Positions 1 through 8,740 are shown, numbered from the stretch's first letter. The stretch is 32,314 bases of DNA from Legionellales bacterium (GCA_026399195.1 JAPLRK010000072.1:1-32314); one strand, 5' to 3'. Notes: generated by a model from the letters alone, not told the origin. Translations and numbers: made by a program.

Positions 1-819
1 ACAGGCCAAACCCAATATTTGAAACCCCAAACAAATACCAAACAGCGGAATATCGGTCTTCAAAAAGTCTTGAACAGCTCGAATGGCATAATCGCAAGCC
101 TCCGGATCACCAGGACCATTGGATAAAAACACACCATCCGGATTCAGCGACATCACCTCGTCCATCGAGGTTTTCGCAGGGACTACCGTTAGATGACACC
201 CAAGATCATATAAAATGCGCAAAATCGAATGCTTCACACCAAAGTCATAAGCCACCACATGACACTGCAATGGTTTGGAAGAATTCCCCCACACCCCACG
301 TCCTTCATGCCAGCGCTCAAAAGTTTGGCGGCTGACGACTTCTGCCAAATCAACTCCCGACAAACCACCAAAAGATTGGGCCAACGTCTGCGCTTTCTTA
401 AGATCTGAAACATGGGTAGTGATACAAGCACCCATTGCGCCTTGATCTCTGAGTTTCAGGGTAAGACTTCGAGTATCAATCCCAGAAATGGCAACCACCC
501 CCTGGTTTTTTAACCAATCCGGCAGGGATTGAGAAGCACGATAATTGCTATGACATGAGACACAATCACGAATGACCAACCCAGAGGCCCAAACGCGAGA
601 AGATTCCATATCTTCCGCATTACACCCCGTATTCCCCACATGAGCCGCGGTCAAGGTGATTATTTGTTGTGCATAGGAAGGATCCGTCAATATTTCCTGA
701 TAGCCCGTCATCGACGTATTAAAAACCAATTCCCCAACACCAACTCCCTGAGCCCCAAGTGACACCCCTTCAAAAACACACCCATCAGCAAGAACCAAAA
801 ACGCCGGTGAATTGTTCAT
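1..819 (-). CDS. carA: Carbamoyl-phosphate synthase small subunit, partial (C-terminus beyond window)
   Basis: Glutaminase subunit of carbamoyl-phosphate synthase: it hydrolyses glutamine and passes ammonia to CarB for arginine and pyrimidine synthesis in the cytoplasm. I translated the reverse strand from the ATG at 817-819; 273 codons run in frame to the window edge, about 110 short of the usual length near 380. The N-terminal CarA domain carries [18 protein letters not shown] and [10 protein letters not shown]. The class I glutamine amidotransferase domain starts around residue 190 ([14 protein letters not shown]), followed by LSNGPGDP and the nucleophile elbow GICLGFQ with its Cys. Many CarA proteins have His where this one has Phe in that motif; the nucleophile is present and the catalytic His/Glu lie outside the window. 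AAGGA about 5 nt before the ATG supports this start. It follows dnaJ on the same strand after a 314-bp gap and is probably transcribed from its own promoter. Confidence 0.96.
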   Translation of the reverse strand, partial: MNNSPAFLVLADGCVFEGVSLGAQGVGVGELVFNTSMTGYQEILTDPSYAQQIITLTAAHVGNTGCNAEDMESSRVWASGLVIRDCVSCHSNYRASQSLPDWLKNQGVVAISGIDTRSLTLKLRDQGAMGACITTHVSDLKKAQTLAQSFGGLSGVDLAEVVSRQTFERWHEGRGVWGNSSKPLQCHVVAYDFGVKHSILRILYDLGCHLTVVPAKTSMDEVMSLNPDGVFLSNGPGDPEACDYAIRAVQDFLKTDIPLFGICLGFQILGLAC

Positions 820-1094
820 ACCATCCTTCTTAACATGGAATCGTTCCTCGTCACCAAACCAAAAGCCATTGATTGTAGCGTATATTTGGATGAGATTGAA
901 GGTGATGCCACTTATTGCTCAGGGCCACCTCATGAAGTTTATTTAGAATGTGAATCGAAGGATAAAGAAATTAAGATATCCGCGCAGCGACCATTTCCAA
1001 AGCTAAAAAAACAGACAAACACGATCCCTACTAATTTAAGCAGTACAAAAAGTAACTGATTAGGCATGCGTTTGGTTAGTTGAGTCATCGATTA

Positions 1095-1106
1095 CGCACA
1101 GTATAG
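1095..1106 (-). promoter_or_regulatory. Possible carA promoter -10 region
   Basis: On the minus strand the sequence reads CTATACTGTGCG, containing TATACT, a good -10 hexamer. The same 12 bases recur upstream of grpE at 4924-4935. No strong -35 box lies at 16-18 nt, so this is a tentative promoter element placed between the dnaJ hairpin and carA. Confidence 0.35.
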
Positions 1107-1108
1107 AA

Positions 1109-1126
1109 GCCCAATTAGGATTGGGC
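1109..1126 (-). terminator. Hairpin after dnaJ
   Basis: GCCCAAT-4 nt-ATTGGGC forms a perfect 7-bp stem starting 8 nt after the dnaJ stop. On the minus strand it is followed by TTCTAT, a weak T tract, so it may be a leaky terminator or an mRNA 3'-end stabiliser for the dnaK-dnaJ transcript. Confidence 0.45.
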
Positions 1127-1133
1127 GCGATCC

Positions 1134-2190
1134 TTAAAACTTCATTTCCTCAAAAAACTTCTTAACGCCATCAAACCATGAGCTAGACTTAGGCGAGTGT
1201 CCCCCTTTGCTTTGCTCGAGAGCCGTTTGGAAGGTTGTTAACATGTCTTTTTGTTCTCGTGATAAGTTCACCGGCGTTTCCACCACCACTCTACAAAGCA
1301 AATCACCTGTCGCCTGGCCACGTACGGATTTCATTCCCTTGCCGCGCAAACGAAATGACTTTCCGGTTTGTGTTTCTGTAGGGATCTTCAAACTGACCCG
1401 ACCCTCTAAGGTCGGAACCTCAATCGTTCCGCCCAAAGTGGCCGTAACAAAACTGATGGGGACCTCACAATGCAGATCACTCTCATGACGCTCAAAAATC
1501 GCGTGAGCCTTGACCGCCACTTGCACGTATAAATCACCCGTCGAACCGCCATGCAGGCCGGCCTCGCCTTCGCCACTCAAACGAACCCGATCACCGTTAT
1601 CAACCCCTGGAGGAATTTTAACCGTTAATTTTTTGGTCTCTCGAGTTCTCCCCTGACCATGACAATCCGGACAATGCTCGCTGACCACCCTCCCCTCACC
1701 ATGACAGCTGGGACAGGTTTGTTGAATGGAAAAAAAACCCTGTTGAATCCGAACTTGACCCATGCCAGCACACGTCTCGCATGTTTTAGGCGTGGTGCCT
1801 TTTTTCGCACCAGAACCATTGCAGGTATGACACGCGGCATGCCTTGGAACTGAAATTTCAATTTGCTTACCATGGGCCGCTTCATCTAAAGTCAGCTGTA
1901 CTTGATATTGCAAATCCGCCCCCCTCAAACACATCCCCAAAACCACCAAATCCACCCGCAGCTCCTCCTTGAACACCAGCATGCCCAAATTGATCATAGG
2001 CGGCGCGCTTTTGCTGATCAGATAAAACAGCGTAGGCTTGTTGAATTTCTTTGAATTTCTCTTCGCTGGCCTTGTCATCAGGATTACGATCAGGATGATG
2101 TTTCATCGCTAACTTACGATAGGCTTTCTTAATTTCAGCATCTTCAGCGTTACGACCAACGCCCAGAAGCTCATAATAATCCTTTTGCAT
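1134..2190 (-). pseudogene. dnaJ: Chaperone DnaJ, frameshifted and lacking part of the G/F linker
   Basis: Hsp40 co-chaperone that stimulates DnaK ATPase and delivers substrates. The N-terminal frame (from the ATG at 2190) gives a complete J domain, with [11 protein letters not shown] and the HPD motif near residue 33, then a Gly/Phe stretch ending GGFGDVFEG. The C-terminal frame (stop at 1134) gives [19 protein letters not shown], four zinc-finger CxxCxGxG motifs and the C-terminal substrate-binding domain. The frames meet at a run of six G's (six C's at 1919-1924 on the plus strand); five G's would join them. Even joined, the protein would be about 351 residues against about 376 in E. coli, because the DIF-type part of the G/F linker is missing between DVFEG and GADL. 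It lies 63 bp after dnaK with a hairpin in between. Either a real lesion (deletion plus indel) or an assembly error at a GC-rich spot; if real, it would leave a separate J-domain fragment. Confidence 0.85.
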
Positions 2191-2212
2191 GGGGAATACT
2201 CGCTAATAAAAT

Positions 2213-2232
2213 GGGGCGTCTACAAACGCCCC
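2213..2232 (-). terminator. Hairpin between dnaK and dnaJ
   Basis: GGGGCGT-6 nt-ACGCCCC, a GC-rich perfect 7-bp stem, followed on the minus strand by ATTTTATT. It sits 21 nt after the dnaK stop and 22 nt before dnaJ. It could act as a partial terminator that lowers dnaJ relative to dnaK, or as a processing/stability element. Confidence 0.45.
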
Positions 2233-2253
2233 AAAAGTACAAATCATAGTGAA

Positions 2254-4182
2254 CTACTTTTTATCGTCTTCCTTGACCTCTTCAAATTCAGCATCAACCA
2301 CGCCTTCTTCTTTAGCGCCCCCAGCAGGTTGTGCATCCTCTCCCGCAGGTTGACCTTCGGCAGAGTTTTTAGCGTGAAGGCGCTCCGACATTTTGCCAGA
2401 AGCCTCAGTCAAGACGCTCAGTTTACTTTCAATCTGAGCTTTATCACTTCCCTGAACCGCTTCTTTCAATTCAGAAATCGCTGTTTCAATGCCTTTTTTC
2501 TCCGCATCAGAGAGCTGAGACTCCAACTCCTTCAGCGATTTTTCACTGCTGTGAATCAACCCATCGGCTTGATTGCGAATGTCTGCCAGCTCTTTGAATT
2601 TTTTATCTTCTTCTGCATGGGCTTTGGCATCCTTCACCATCTCATCAACCTCGGCATCACTAAGACCACTAGATGCTTTGATGATGATCGATTGCGCCTT
2701 TCCAGTGGCTTTGTCTTTCGCAGAAACGTTCAAAATACCATTCGCGTCAATATCAAAGGTCACCTCAACCTGAGGCACACCGCGAGGCGCTGGTGGAATA
2801 TCTGACAAATCAAATCGGCCCAATGACTTGTTGGCTGAAGCCTGGTCACGTTCACCTTGCAACACATGCACGGTGACCGCTGTTTGGTTATCATCCGCTG
2901 TAGAAAACACTTGATTGGCTTTCGTTGGAATGGTGGTGTTCTTCTCAATCAACTTGGTCATCACGCCACCCATTGTTTCAATGCCCAATGACAAAGGAGT
3001 GACGTCCAATAAAAGAATGTCTTTTACCTCACCTGTCAACACAGCACCTTGAATAGCCGCACCAACGGCAACGGCCTCATCAGGGTTCACATCTTTACGA
3101 GGCTCTTTGGCAAAAAGCTCTTCAACCACTTTTTGCACCATGGGCATACGTGTTTGGCCACCGACCAGAATGACTTCATTGATTTTATCAACCGTTAAGC
3201 CCGCATCTTTGAGCGCTGTCTTACAAGGAGCAATCGTTCGCTCAACAAGCTTTTCAACCAAAGACTCCAATTTGGCTCGCGTCAATTTGAGGTTTAAATG
3301 TTTAGGTCCTGAAGCATCCGCTGTAATATAGGGCAAATTCACATCGGTTTGTTGTGCCGAGGAAAGTTCTATCTTGGCTTTTTCAGCAGAGTCTTTCAGC
3401 CGTTGTAATGCCAAAGGATCACTGTGTAAATCAATGCCTGTATCTTTTTTGAACTCGGACGCCAAATATTCAATGAGGGCCAAGTCAAAATCTTCACCCC
3501 CTAAAAAGGTGTCCCCATTGGTTGCCAACACTTCAAATTGATGCTCACCATCCACTTCAGCAATTTCAATAATGGATATATCAAAGGTACCGCCGCCTAA
3601 GTCGTAAACGGCAATCACTGAATCTCCGCGTTTTTTATCCATCCCATAAGCCAATGCCGCAGCGGTAGGCTCATTGATGATGCGCTTCACATCGAGACCT
3701 GCAATCCGGCCAGCATCTTTTGTGGCTTGACGTTGCGAGTCATTAAAGTACGCGGGAACCGTGATGACCGCCTCAGTGACGGTTTCACCCAAGTAATCTT
3801 CCGCCGTTTTTTTCATTTTACGTAAGACTTCGGCTGAAATTTGTGGTGGGGCTTTGTCTTCATTATTCACTCGGACCCAAGCATCGCCATTGTCTGCTTT
3901 TACGATTTTATAAGGCACCATCTTAATGTCTTTTTGCACCACTTGATCATCAAAACGACGTCCAATCAAACGTTTAATCGCATACAAGGTGTGATCAGGG
4001 TTGGTGACGGCTTGACGTTTGGCAGATTGACCTACAAGCACTTCGCCATCATTGGTATAAGCCACAATCGATGGGGTTGTGCGGTGCCCTTCACTGTTTT
4101 CAATGACACGCGGCTTGTCGCCCTCCATGATGGCAACACAAGAGTTTGTTGTGCCTAAGTCAATTCCAATCATTTTTGCCAT
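2254..4182 (-). CDS. dnaK: Molecular chaperone DnaK (Hsp70)
   Basis: ATP-dependent Hsp70 chaperone of the cytoplasm, acting with DnaJ and GrpE. At 642 residues it is full length. Visible motifs: the phosphate-1 loop [10 protein letters not shown] at the N-terminus, the [14 protein letters not shown] segment, the phosphate-2 motif [13 protein letters not shown], the linker region [15 protein letters not shown], the substrate-binding domain, and the C-terminal tail ending [14 protein letters not shown], close to the EEVD-like bacterial tail. A longer reading frame opens with TTG at 4197, but the ATG at 4180-4182 is chosen because GGAG lies 9 nt upstream and [10 protein letters not shown] matches the family start. 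It follows grpE after 73 bp containing a strong sigma-32 promoter, so dnaK can be induced independently of grpE. All key motifs look intact, unlike the neighbouring dnaJ. Confidence 0.98.
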   Translation of the reverse strand: MAKMIGIDLGTTNSCVAIMEGDKPRVIENSEGHRTTPSIVAYTNDGEVLVGQSAKRQAVTNPDHTLYAIKRLIGRRFDDQVVQKDIKMVPYKIVKADNGDAWVRVNNEDKAPPQISAEVLRKMKKTAEDYLGETVTEAVITVPAYFNDSQRQATKDAGRIAGLDVKRIINEPTAAALAYGMDKKRGDSVIAVYDLGGGTFDISIIEIAEVDGEHQFEVLATNGDTFLGGEDFDLALIEYLASEFKKDTGIDLHSDPLALQRLKDSAEKAKIELSSAQQTDVNLPYITADASGPKHLNLKLTRAKLESLVEKLVERTIAPCKTALKDAGLTVDKINEVILVGGQTRMPMVQKVVEELFAKEPRKDVNPDEAVAVGAAIQGAVLTGEVKDILLLDVTPLSLGIETMGGVMTKLIEKNTTIPTKANQVFSTADDNQTAVTVHVLQGERDQASANKSLGRFDLSDIPPAPRGVPQVEVTFDIDANGILNVSAKDKATGKAQSIIIKASSGLSDAEVDEMVKDAKAHAEEDKKFKELADIRNQADGLIHSSEKSLKELESQLSDAEKKGIETAISELKEAVQGSDKAQIESKLSVLTEASGKMSERLHAKNSAEGQPAGEDAQPAGGAKEEGVVDAEFEEVKEDDKK

Positions 4183-4226
4183 GTTTTCTTGCTCCAATTC
4201 TTAATGTTTATGCTCTGATGAACGTT

Positions 4227-4254
4227 ATATGGGGTTTGAAATATGAATTTCAAG
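4227..4254 (-). promoter_or_regulatory. Sigma-32 heat-shock promoter of dnaK
   Basis: Minus strand CTTGAAA (4248-4254), 13-nt spacer, CCCCATAT (4227-4234). This matches the known RpoH consensus (CTTGAAA, 11-16 nt, CCCCATNT). It begins directly after the grpE stop codon and lies 45 nt before the dnaK ATG. Confidence 0.88.
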
Positions 4255-4255
4255 G

Positions 4256-4837
4256 TCACTTTGCCACAATCACCCGAGCTGGACGAATCACGCGATCATG
4301 CAACAAGTACCCTTTCTGAAAAACAGTCAAGATGGTATTGGATGGCACACCGGCTGACTCTTGCATCGTCATTGCTTCATGAAGAGAAGGATCAAATACA
4401 GCACCATCCGGTGAAATTTGCTCAACTTCATATTTTTTCAACACATCTAGAAATAATTTCATGGTCAATTCAAGGCCTTCATGCATACCTTGGTCCTGAT
4501 GTTTGTCCGCAAGTTGTAGTGCTTGCTCCAAACTATCCATCACAGGAATCAAGGACACAATGATCTTTTCTAACCCATAACGATGAGCACTAGCGACTTC
4601 ACGCTCAGAACGACGACGCACATTGTCCAATTCAGCCATAGCCCGAACCGCTTTTTCCCAATTTTCATGCGCTTGTTGTTCAGCATCCGTTAATTTTTCT
4701 TCAAGCTCAAGATAAGAAGGATGACCCAAGGCTTGAGGTTCATTCAACGGCTCATCACCCACCTCTACTTCAGGCTCATTTTTCGGTTCATGATCTTCTT
4801 TAAATTTCTTCCAATTTTTTTCGGTGTGTTTGCTCAT
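4256..4837 (-). CDS. grpE: Nucleotide exchange factor GrpE
   Basis: GrpE releases ADP from DnaK and acts as a homodimer. The 193-residue product has a charged, low-complexity N-terminus (about residues 1-45), a long predicted coiled-coil helix with LDNVRRRSEREV, and the C-terminal beta domain with DPSLHEAMTMQ, GVPSNTILTVFQKGY and VIRPARVIVAK, which are hallmark GrpE segments. Start ATG at 4835-4837 is preceded by CGGAG at suitable spacing. It is first in the grpE-dnaK-dnaJ cluster; two candidate promoters lie upstream, a sigma-32 promoter at 4867-4894 and a TATACT -10-like box at 4929-4934. The dnaK heat-shock promoter abuts its stop codon. Confidence 0.97.
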   Translation of the reverse strand: MSKHTEKNWKKFKEDHEPKNEPEVEVGDEPLNEPQALGHPSYLELEEKLTDAEQQAHENWEKAVRAMAELDNVRRRSEREVASAHRYGLEKIIVSLIPVMDSLEQALQLADKHQDQGMHEGLELTMKLFLDVLKKYEVEQISPDGAVFDPSLHEAMTMQESAGVPSNTILTVFQKGYLLHDRVIRPARVIVAK

Positions 4838-4866
4838 TTGAATCTCCGAAGTGACTTGTTTCTCAT

Positions 4867-4894
4867 GATTGGGGCGAGTAGTCAGAAAATCAAG
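4867..4894 (-). promoter_or_regulatory. Sigma-32 heat-shock promoter of grpE
   Basis: Minus strand CTTGATT (4888-4894), 13-nt spacer, CCCCAATC (4867-4874). The spacer length equals those of the dnaK and groES promoters. The predicted start lies about 20-25 nt before the grpE ATG. Confidence 0.8.
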
Positions 4895-4923
4895 GCTTGG
4901 TTCTCAATAAGTTGCGACAGCAG

Positions 4924-4935
4924 CGCACAGTATAG
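4924..4935 (-). promoter_or_regulatory. Possible housekeeping promoter -10 region upstream of grpE
   Basis: Minus strand CTATACTGTGCG, identical to the 12 bases upstream of carA (1095-1106). TATACT is a good -10 box; the best -35 at 17 nt is ATGAAT, a weak match. It could give basal expression alongside the heat-shock promoter. Confidence 0.35.
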
Positions 4936-5000
4936 CTTGCGGAGATAGTCCATTCATTGCATACTCTTACGTCTAAAATTCGAATCATCACGGTGAACTT

Positions 5001-6347
5001 ATGAACACATGGTCGCCCTCATCTTGGTTACAATGCTCGTACGAACAGGCGGCAACGTATCCTGATGAAGCTCAATTGGCACAAGTAGTTCGGCATTTAA
5101 GCAACCTCCCCCCGTTGGTGACCTGTGCTGAAATTAAAAACCTAAAACATGCCATAGCTCGTGCGGGGCGAGGAGAGGTTTTTATTTTACAGGGCGGGGA
5201 CTGTGCAGAGTCTTTCAATGATTGCCGAGCGGACATCATCACCAACAAGCTCAAAATTCTCCTACAAATGAGTTTGGTTCTTTTGCACGGGATGCATAAA
5301 CCCATCGTGAGAATTGGGCGAATCGCAGGGCAATACGCCAAGCCCCGCTCACAAGAAGAAGAAACCATCGATGGGGTCACCCTGCCCTCCTACCGTGGCG
5401 ATTTGGTCAATTGCCCCGAGTTTAACGCAGCCTCTCGGATCCCGAACCCTCAATTATTATTGCAAGGCTATGGCTGTGCGGCCCTGACCCTCAACTACAT
5501 CCGCGCGCTCCTCAATGATGGCTTTGCAAATCTCCATCACCCCCAGCGTTGGGATCTCGGCTTTGTTGAACATTCAGCCCAAGCCACTGAATACCACGCA
5601 ATAGTCCATGCCATTGCCGATTCTTTGGATTTTCTTGAGGCCATTGATGCGCTTCGTAACAGCAACTTAAGCAAGGTCGATTTTTTCACCTCGCACGAAG
5701 CCCTCCACCTCCATTACGAGCATGCCCTCACGCGACAGATGGACGATGGAAAATGGTATGATTTATCCACACACCTCCCCTGGGTTGGTATGCGCACGGC
5801 TAAAATCGACAGTGCACATCTCGAATTATTGCGTGGCGTAGAAAACCCCATCGGCATCAAAGTAGGCCCCAGTGCCACCCCAGAATGGTTGCTGGAAGTC
5901 TTAGAAAAAATCAATCCCAAGCATGAAGAGGGTCGCGTGCTGCTCATCAGCCGTTTAGGCGAAAATCAAATAGAAAAACTTCTACCGCCGCTCATTGAAA
6001 CAGTACTCGCCTCAAAAATCCCGGTGACTTGGTCGTGCGATCCTATGCATGGCAACACCGAAATGACAGAGGACCTCATTAAAACGCGACATTTTGATAA
6101 GATTTTACATGAGCTTCAACAAGCCGTGCTCATCCATCACGACATGGGCAGCCATCTTGGCGGAGTTCATTTTGAATTGACGGGTGAAAATGTCACGGAA
6201 TGTATCGGTGGCGCTCGAGGATTAGCTGCCAACGATTTAAAACAGGCCTACCATAGCTTGGTCGATCCACGCTTGAATTATGAGCAATCTTTAGAAATGG
6301 CGATTCAATTGAGCCGTCAATTCAAAGCCGTAAATCAGTCATTTTAA
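5001..6347 (+). CDS. Class II 3-deoxy-7-phosphoheptulonate (DAHP) synthase
   Basis: Condenses phosphoenolpyruvate and erythrose 4-phosphate, the first step of the shikimate pathway to aromatic amino acids. The 448-residue product belongs to the plant-type (class II) family rather than the AroF/G/H type. Landmarks in order: LQGGDCAESF with the metal-binding Cys at residue 68, GQYAKPRSQ, YRGDLVNCPEF, WDLGFVEHS, FFTSHEALHLHYE, MRTAKIDSAH, IGIKVGPSA, RLGENQIEKLLPPL, WSCDPMHGNTEM, HFELTGENVTECIGG and YHSLVDPRLNYEQSLE. The length fits the family. ATG at 5001 is preceded by GGTGA at about 6 nt. It diverges from grpE, with 163 bp holding both promoter regions. A weak promoter, TTGCAT then 17 nt then TCGAAT, may precede it. 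It appears to be a single-gene unit; no clear terminator follows. Confidence 0.96.
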   Translation: MNTWSPSSWLQCSYEQAATYPDEAQLAQVVRHLSNLPPLVTCAEIKNLKHAIARAGRGEVFILQGGDCAESFNDCRADIITNKLKILLQMSLVLLHGMHKPIVRIGRIAGQYAKPRSQEEETIDGVTLPSYRGDLVNCPEFNAASRIPNPQLLLQGYGCAALTLNYIRALLNDGFANLHHPQRWDLGFVEHSAQATEYHAIVHAIADSLDFLEAIDALRNSNLSKVDFFTSHEALHLHYEHALTRQMDDGKWYDLSTHLPWVGMRTAKIDSAHLELLRGVENPIGIKVGPSATPEWLLEVLEKINPKHEEGRVLLISRLGENQIEKLLPPLIETVLASKIPVTWSCDPMHGNTEMTEDLIKTRHFDKILHELQQAVLIHHDMGSHLGGVHFELTGENVTECIGGARGLAANDLKQAYHSLVDPRLNYEQSLEMAIQLSRQFKAVNQSF

Positions 6348-6436
6348 CAAAATAAGAAGGCGGCACTAACGATGAGACACGCCTGTATACATACAAAGCA
6401 ACAAGCTTGCCTTTCATACAATCTTAACCTATAATA

Positions 6437-6480
6437 TTGGACTCTGGATAGTGTGCTGCGGCACACTGTCCAAACTCCAG
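6437..6480. repeat. 44-bp palindrome with MITE-like ends, after hemE
   Basis: Imperfect inverted repeat: left arm TTGGACTCTGGATAG and GTGTGC, tetraloop TGCG, right arm GCACAC and TGTCCAAACTCCAG. The left end differs in one base from the terminal repeat of the MITE at 10109-10331 (TTGGACTCTGGACAG), so it looks like a minimal two-ended derivative. It starts directly after the hemE stop and can fold into an 18-bp imperfect hairpin, so it probably also serves as the hemE transcript end. No clean target duplication is seen. Confidence 0.6.
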
Positions 6481-7548
6481 TCATATAGACTCTTGATGAA
6501 AATGAGGGCTCAGCTCATGAACCGCATCCACCATAGCGGCCACATGTTGAGGCAAGACATCCGGTGTGACCCCATGGCCCAAATTAAACACATGTCCTGA
6601 TCCATGACCATACGCCTGGAGCACCTGCCCCACTTGAGCGCGAATGCACTCAGGTGTTGTCAACAAAACGCTAGGATCAAGATGACCTTGAAGGGCAACC
6701 TGCGACCCCACCTGTGCACGAACCGCGGACAAATCGCAGCTCCAATCCAAACTCAGCGCGTCAGCACCACTCAAGGCCAACTGTTGGACCCATTGCCCAC
6801 CGCCTTTGGTGAACAAAATCACAGGGACCTCGGGATATTTGCTTTTTAAGGACTGAACAATCATCGTCATATAATATAATGAACATTTTAAATACTGAGG
6901 TGTGGTTAAGATCCCTCCCCAGGTATCAAACATCATGAGAACATTCACGCCGGAGGCCACCTGAGCTTCCATGTATGCTGTGACGTTGGCAGCCAGTTGA
7001 GCCAAAAGTTGATGGAGCGCTGCGGGCTCACAATACATCAACTTCAAAATCCGCTTAAAATCGCGACTTGAACCCCCTTCAACCATATAACTCGCCAATG
7101 TCCAAGGACTCCCTGAAAAACCTATCAAGGGCAATTGAGAGGGCATCTCACGGCGAATGAGTCGCACCGCATCCATCACATATTTGAGCTCATCTTTGAC
7201 ACAGATTTCGGGCAAAGCATCGATGTCAGATGGCGTACGCACTGGTTTTTCAAAACATGGCCCTTCCCCATCCACAAAATGTAGCCCCAAACCCATGGCG
7301 TCAGGAATAGTGAGAATATCTGAAAATAAAATAGCCGCATCAAGCGCGAAACGACGCAACGGTTGTAAAGTGATTTCACAAGCGAGGGTAGGATCACGAC
7401 ATAACGAGAGAAAATCGCCGGCTTTTGCCCGGAGTTCACGATACTCCGGTAAATAACGTCCCGCTTGGCGCATCAACCAAACAGGCGTACGAGGAACTGG
7501 TTTTTTTTGTAACGCTCGAATCAGTACGGATTGTGAGACATCTATCAT
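6481..7548 (-). CDS. hemE: Uroporphyrinogen decarboxylase
   Basis: Removes four acetate carboxyls of uroporphyrinogen III to give coproporphyrinogen III in haem synthesis; cytoplasmic, cofactor-free. The 355-residue length is typical. Signature segments are TPVWLMRQAGRYLPEYR near residue 20-36, FSDILTIPDAMGLGL (the catalytic Asp region), FSGSPWTLASYMVEGGSSRDF, the MFDTWGG loop, SLDWSCDL and FNLGHGVTPDVLPQHV near the C-terminus. The start is the ATG at 7546-7548; an out-of-frame ATG lies 10 nt upstream and the Shine-Dalgarno is weak. It stands alone, divergent from the orphan gene at 7701, and its 3' end abuts the 44-bp palindrome at 6437-6480. Confidence 0.97.
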   Translation of the reverse strand: MIDVSQSVLIRALQKKPVPRTPVWLMRQAGRYLPEYRELRAKAGDFLSLCRDPTLACEITLQPLRRFALDAAILFSDILTIPDAMGLGLHFVDGEGPCFEKPVRTPSDIDALPEICVKDELKYVMDAVRLIRREMPSQLPLIGFSGSPWTLASYMVEGGSSRDFKRILKLMYCEPAALHQLLAQLAANVTAYMEAQVASGVNVLMMFDTWGGILTTPQYLKCSLYYMTMIVQSLKSKYPEVPVILFTKGGGQWVQQLALSGADALSLDWSCDLSAVRAQVGSQVALQGHLDPSVLLTTPECIRAQVGQVLQAYGHGSGHVFNLGHGVTPDVLPQHVAAMVDAVHELSPHFHQESI

Positions 7549-7700
7549 AGCTGGCCATGGGTTTTGTACAAGATGACTCGTATTCTAACATGATTTATGA
7601 TGATTTTTCCTCTGGACCTGATCTTTTAGTCTCGAATTGTTTCAAAAGCAATTGTTTGTTAAAATTAACGTCTTAATTTAACTTTTGCAAGGTAATATTG

Positions 7701-8672
7701 ATGCCAGAAACAACATTGAATGGTGGACTGATACGCATACACCCTAGAGAAGGTGGGGCAAAAATAATTTTCAAGAATCAAATGTTTTGCGGAGTGAGTC
7801 CAGATGTATTTTTAAACATAGACAGCAGAGATAAGACGCATCCTTTTAGGATCACTCGTAAGCTTAATCTTACGATCCAGATTAACCCTGAAGAATTTTC
7901 AGCAGAGCATTTTTTTCAACTTGTCACAAGAGGGGAATCTGGCGAAAATCCTTTCGTAAAAGCACTCAAAAAAACACATAAATGTGAAATCCATGGCGAC
8001 GGCGATACAGGACTTTGCGCCCATCCTGAATTGTTGAAATTTTTAGAATTACATCTTAAAAAAATACCCGGAGAAGCGTCTATAGGATTTGAAGTAGACG
8101 GAGCACACTATTTTTATCACTCCGTGGGTGTGGCCGCAAATCATCATTATGGTGCTGCAGGACAACGGCTAGATAATCCTTTTGTAAATCATACCAGTCA
8201 TTTTGAAATCAAGTTCCGTCGCAAAGATCACACTCAGTCTGAGGAGAACTTATGTTTAAATATTCATTTACAAGCAATTGACAAAAAATTTGCCAAAAAG
8301 GAAACCTTTTCTCGTTTAGTGGCAGCTGTTCGGTTATTTTATCGGGAATTAGGCGTTCTTTCAGGTGATGATTCAATGCCTGAGACGCTCTTACGAAAAG
8401 CCTTGACGGTTGATCATTTTAATTATGAAGAAAAAGGATTTTCCATATATCACCCTACTTCTGTGATCATATCTGAGGAAGCAAAGGAAGCCAGAAAGTA
8501 TATCAAGCTTAAGGGTGACCCACGAGGATTTACTTTTTTTGACCATCTGGAAGACAAGGATCGTGACTTAGCTGAAAAACCTAAAAAACCGATAAGAGCT
8601 GCATCAGGAACGTCTCATGTAGTACATTTTGACATACACGATGATATCAGTTTTCCTCCGTTAAGTCGTTAA
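7701..8672 (+). CDS. Hypothetical protein, orphan
   Basis: I do not recognise this 323-residue protein. It is soluble by eye: no signal peptide and no membrane segment. It is rich in charged residues and His, with a segment HYFYHSVGVAANHHYGAAG around residues 135-155 and a C-terminus ending DDISFPPLSR. Start: the frame is open from a TTG at 7698, but ATG at 7701 has AAGG 8 nt upstream and is preferred. A candidate promoter is TTGTTT, 16 nt, TAATTT in the 150-bp gap after hemE. Its AT-rich coding sequence differs from hemE and aroG, and its place next to an ATPase, a MITE and effector-like genes suggests accessory origin; secretion as an effector is possible but not shown. Confidence 0.75.
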   Translation: MPETTLNGGLIRIHPREGGAKIIFKNQMFCGVSPDVFLNIDSRDKTHPFRITRKLNLTIQINPEEFSAEHFFQLVTRGESGENPFVKALKKTHKCEIHGDGDTGLCAHPELLKFLELHLKKIPGEASIGFEVDGAHYFYHSVGVAANHHYGAAGQRLDNPFVNHTSHFEIKFRRKDHTQSEENLCLNIHLQAIDKKFAKKETFSRLVAAVRLFYRELGVLSGDDSMPETLLRKALTVDHFNYEEKGFSIYHPTSVIISEEAKEARKYIKLKGDPRGFTFFDHLEDKDRDLAEKPKKPIRAASGTSHVVHFDIHDDISFPPLSR

Positions 8673-8740
8673 TACTTAGAATTAGGAGTGACATACTCCC
8701 GCCACCAGCATTGGATTTTTCCCATCCCAAAGTCGCGATC

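Larger units (their letters stand above)
820..1133. other. Intergenic region between dnaJ and carA
   Basis: A 314-bp stretch with no convincing gene. It holds a hairpin just after dnaJ (1109-1126), a TATACT -10-like box on the minus strand (1100-1105) and the carA ribosome-binding site. A 74-codon plus-strand ORF (835-1059) and a 48-codon hydrophobic minus-strand ORF (ATG near 1089) are both open, but neither has a Shine-Dalgarno sequence or recognisable similarity. From memory, in some related bacteria dapB lies between dnaJ and carA; no dapB-like reading frame is visible here. Confidence 0.6.

Noticed and set aside
1..54. CarA active-site loss because GICLGHQ reads GICLGFQ
   Set aside because: The nucleophilic Cys is present and the His replaced is not one of the catalytic triad, so this is a tolerated variant rather than a defect.
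835..1059. 74-codon plus-strand ORF between carA and dnaJ, and a 48-codon hydrophobic ORF on the other strand
   Set aside because: Neither has a ribosome-binding site or recognisable family, and both lie over the carA upstream region; kept as intergenic.
2185..2805. 206-codon plus-strand ORF opposite dnaK
   Set aside because: Antisense of the strongly conserved dnaK C-terminal region; composition (Phe/Arg/Leu-rich) is typical of a shadow frame.
4183..4197. Longer DnaK start at a TTG codon
   Set aside because: The GGAG inside this stretch is the ribosome-binding site of the ATG at 4182, which gives the family N-terminus.
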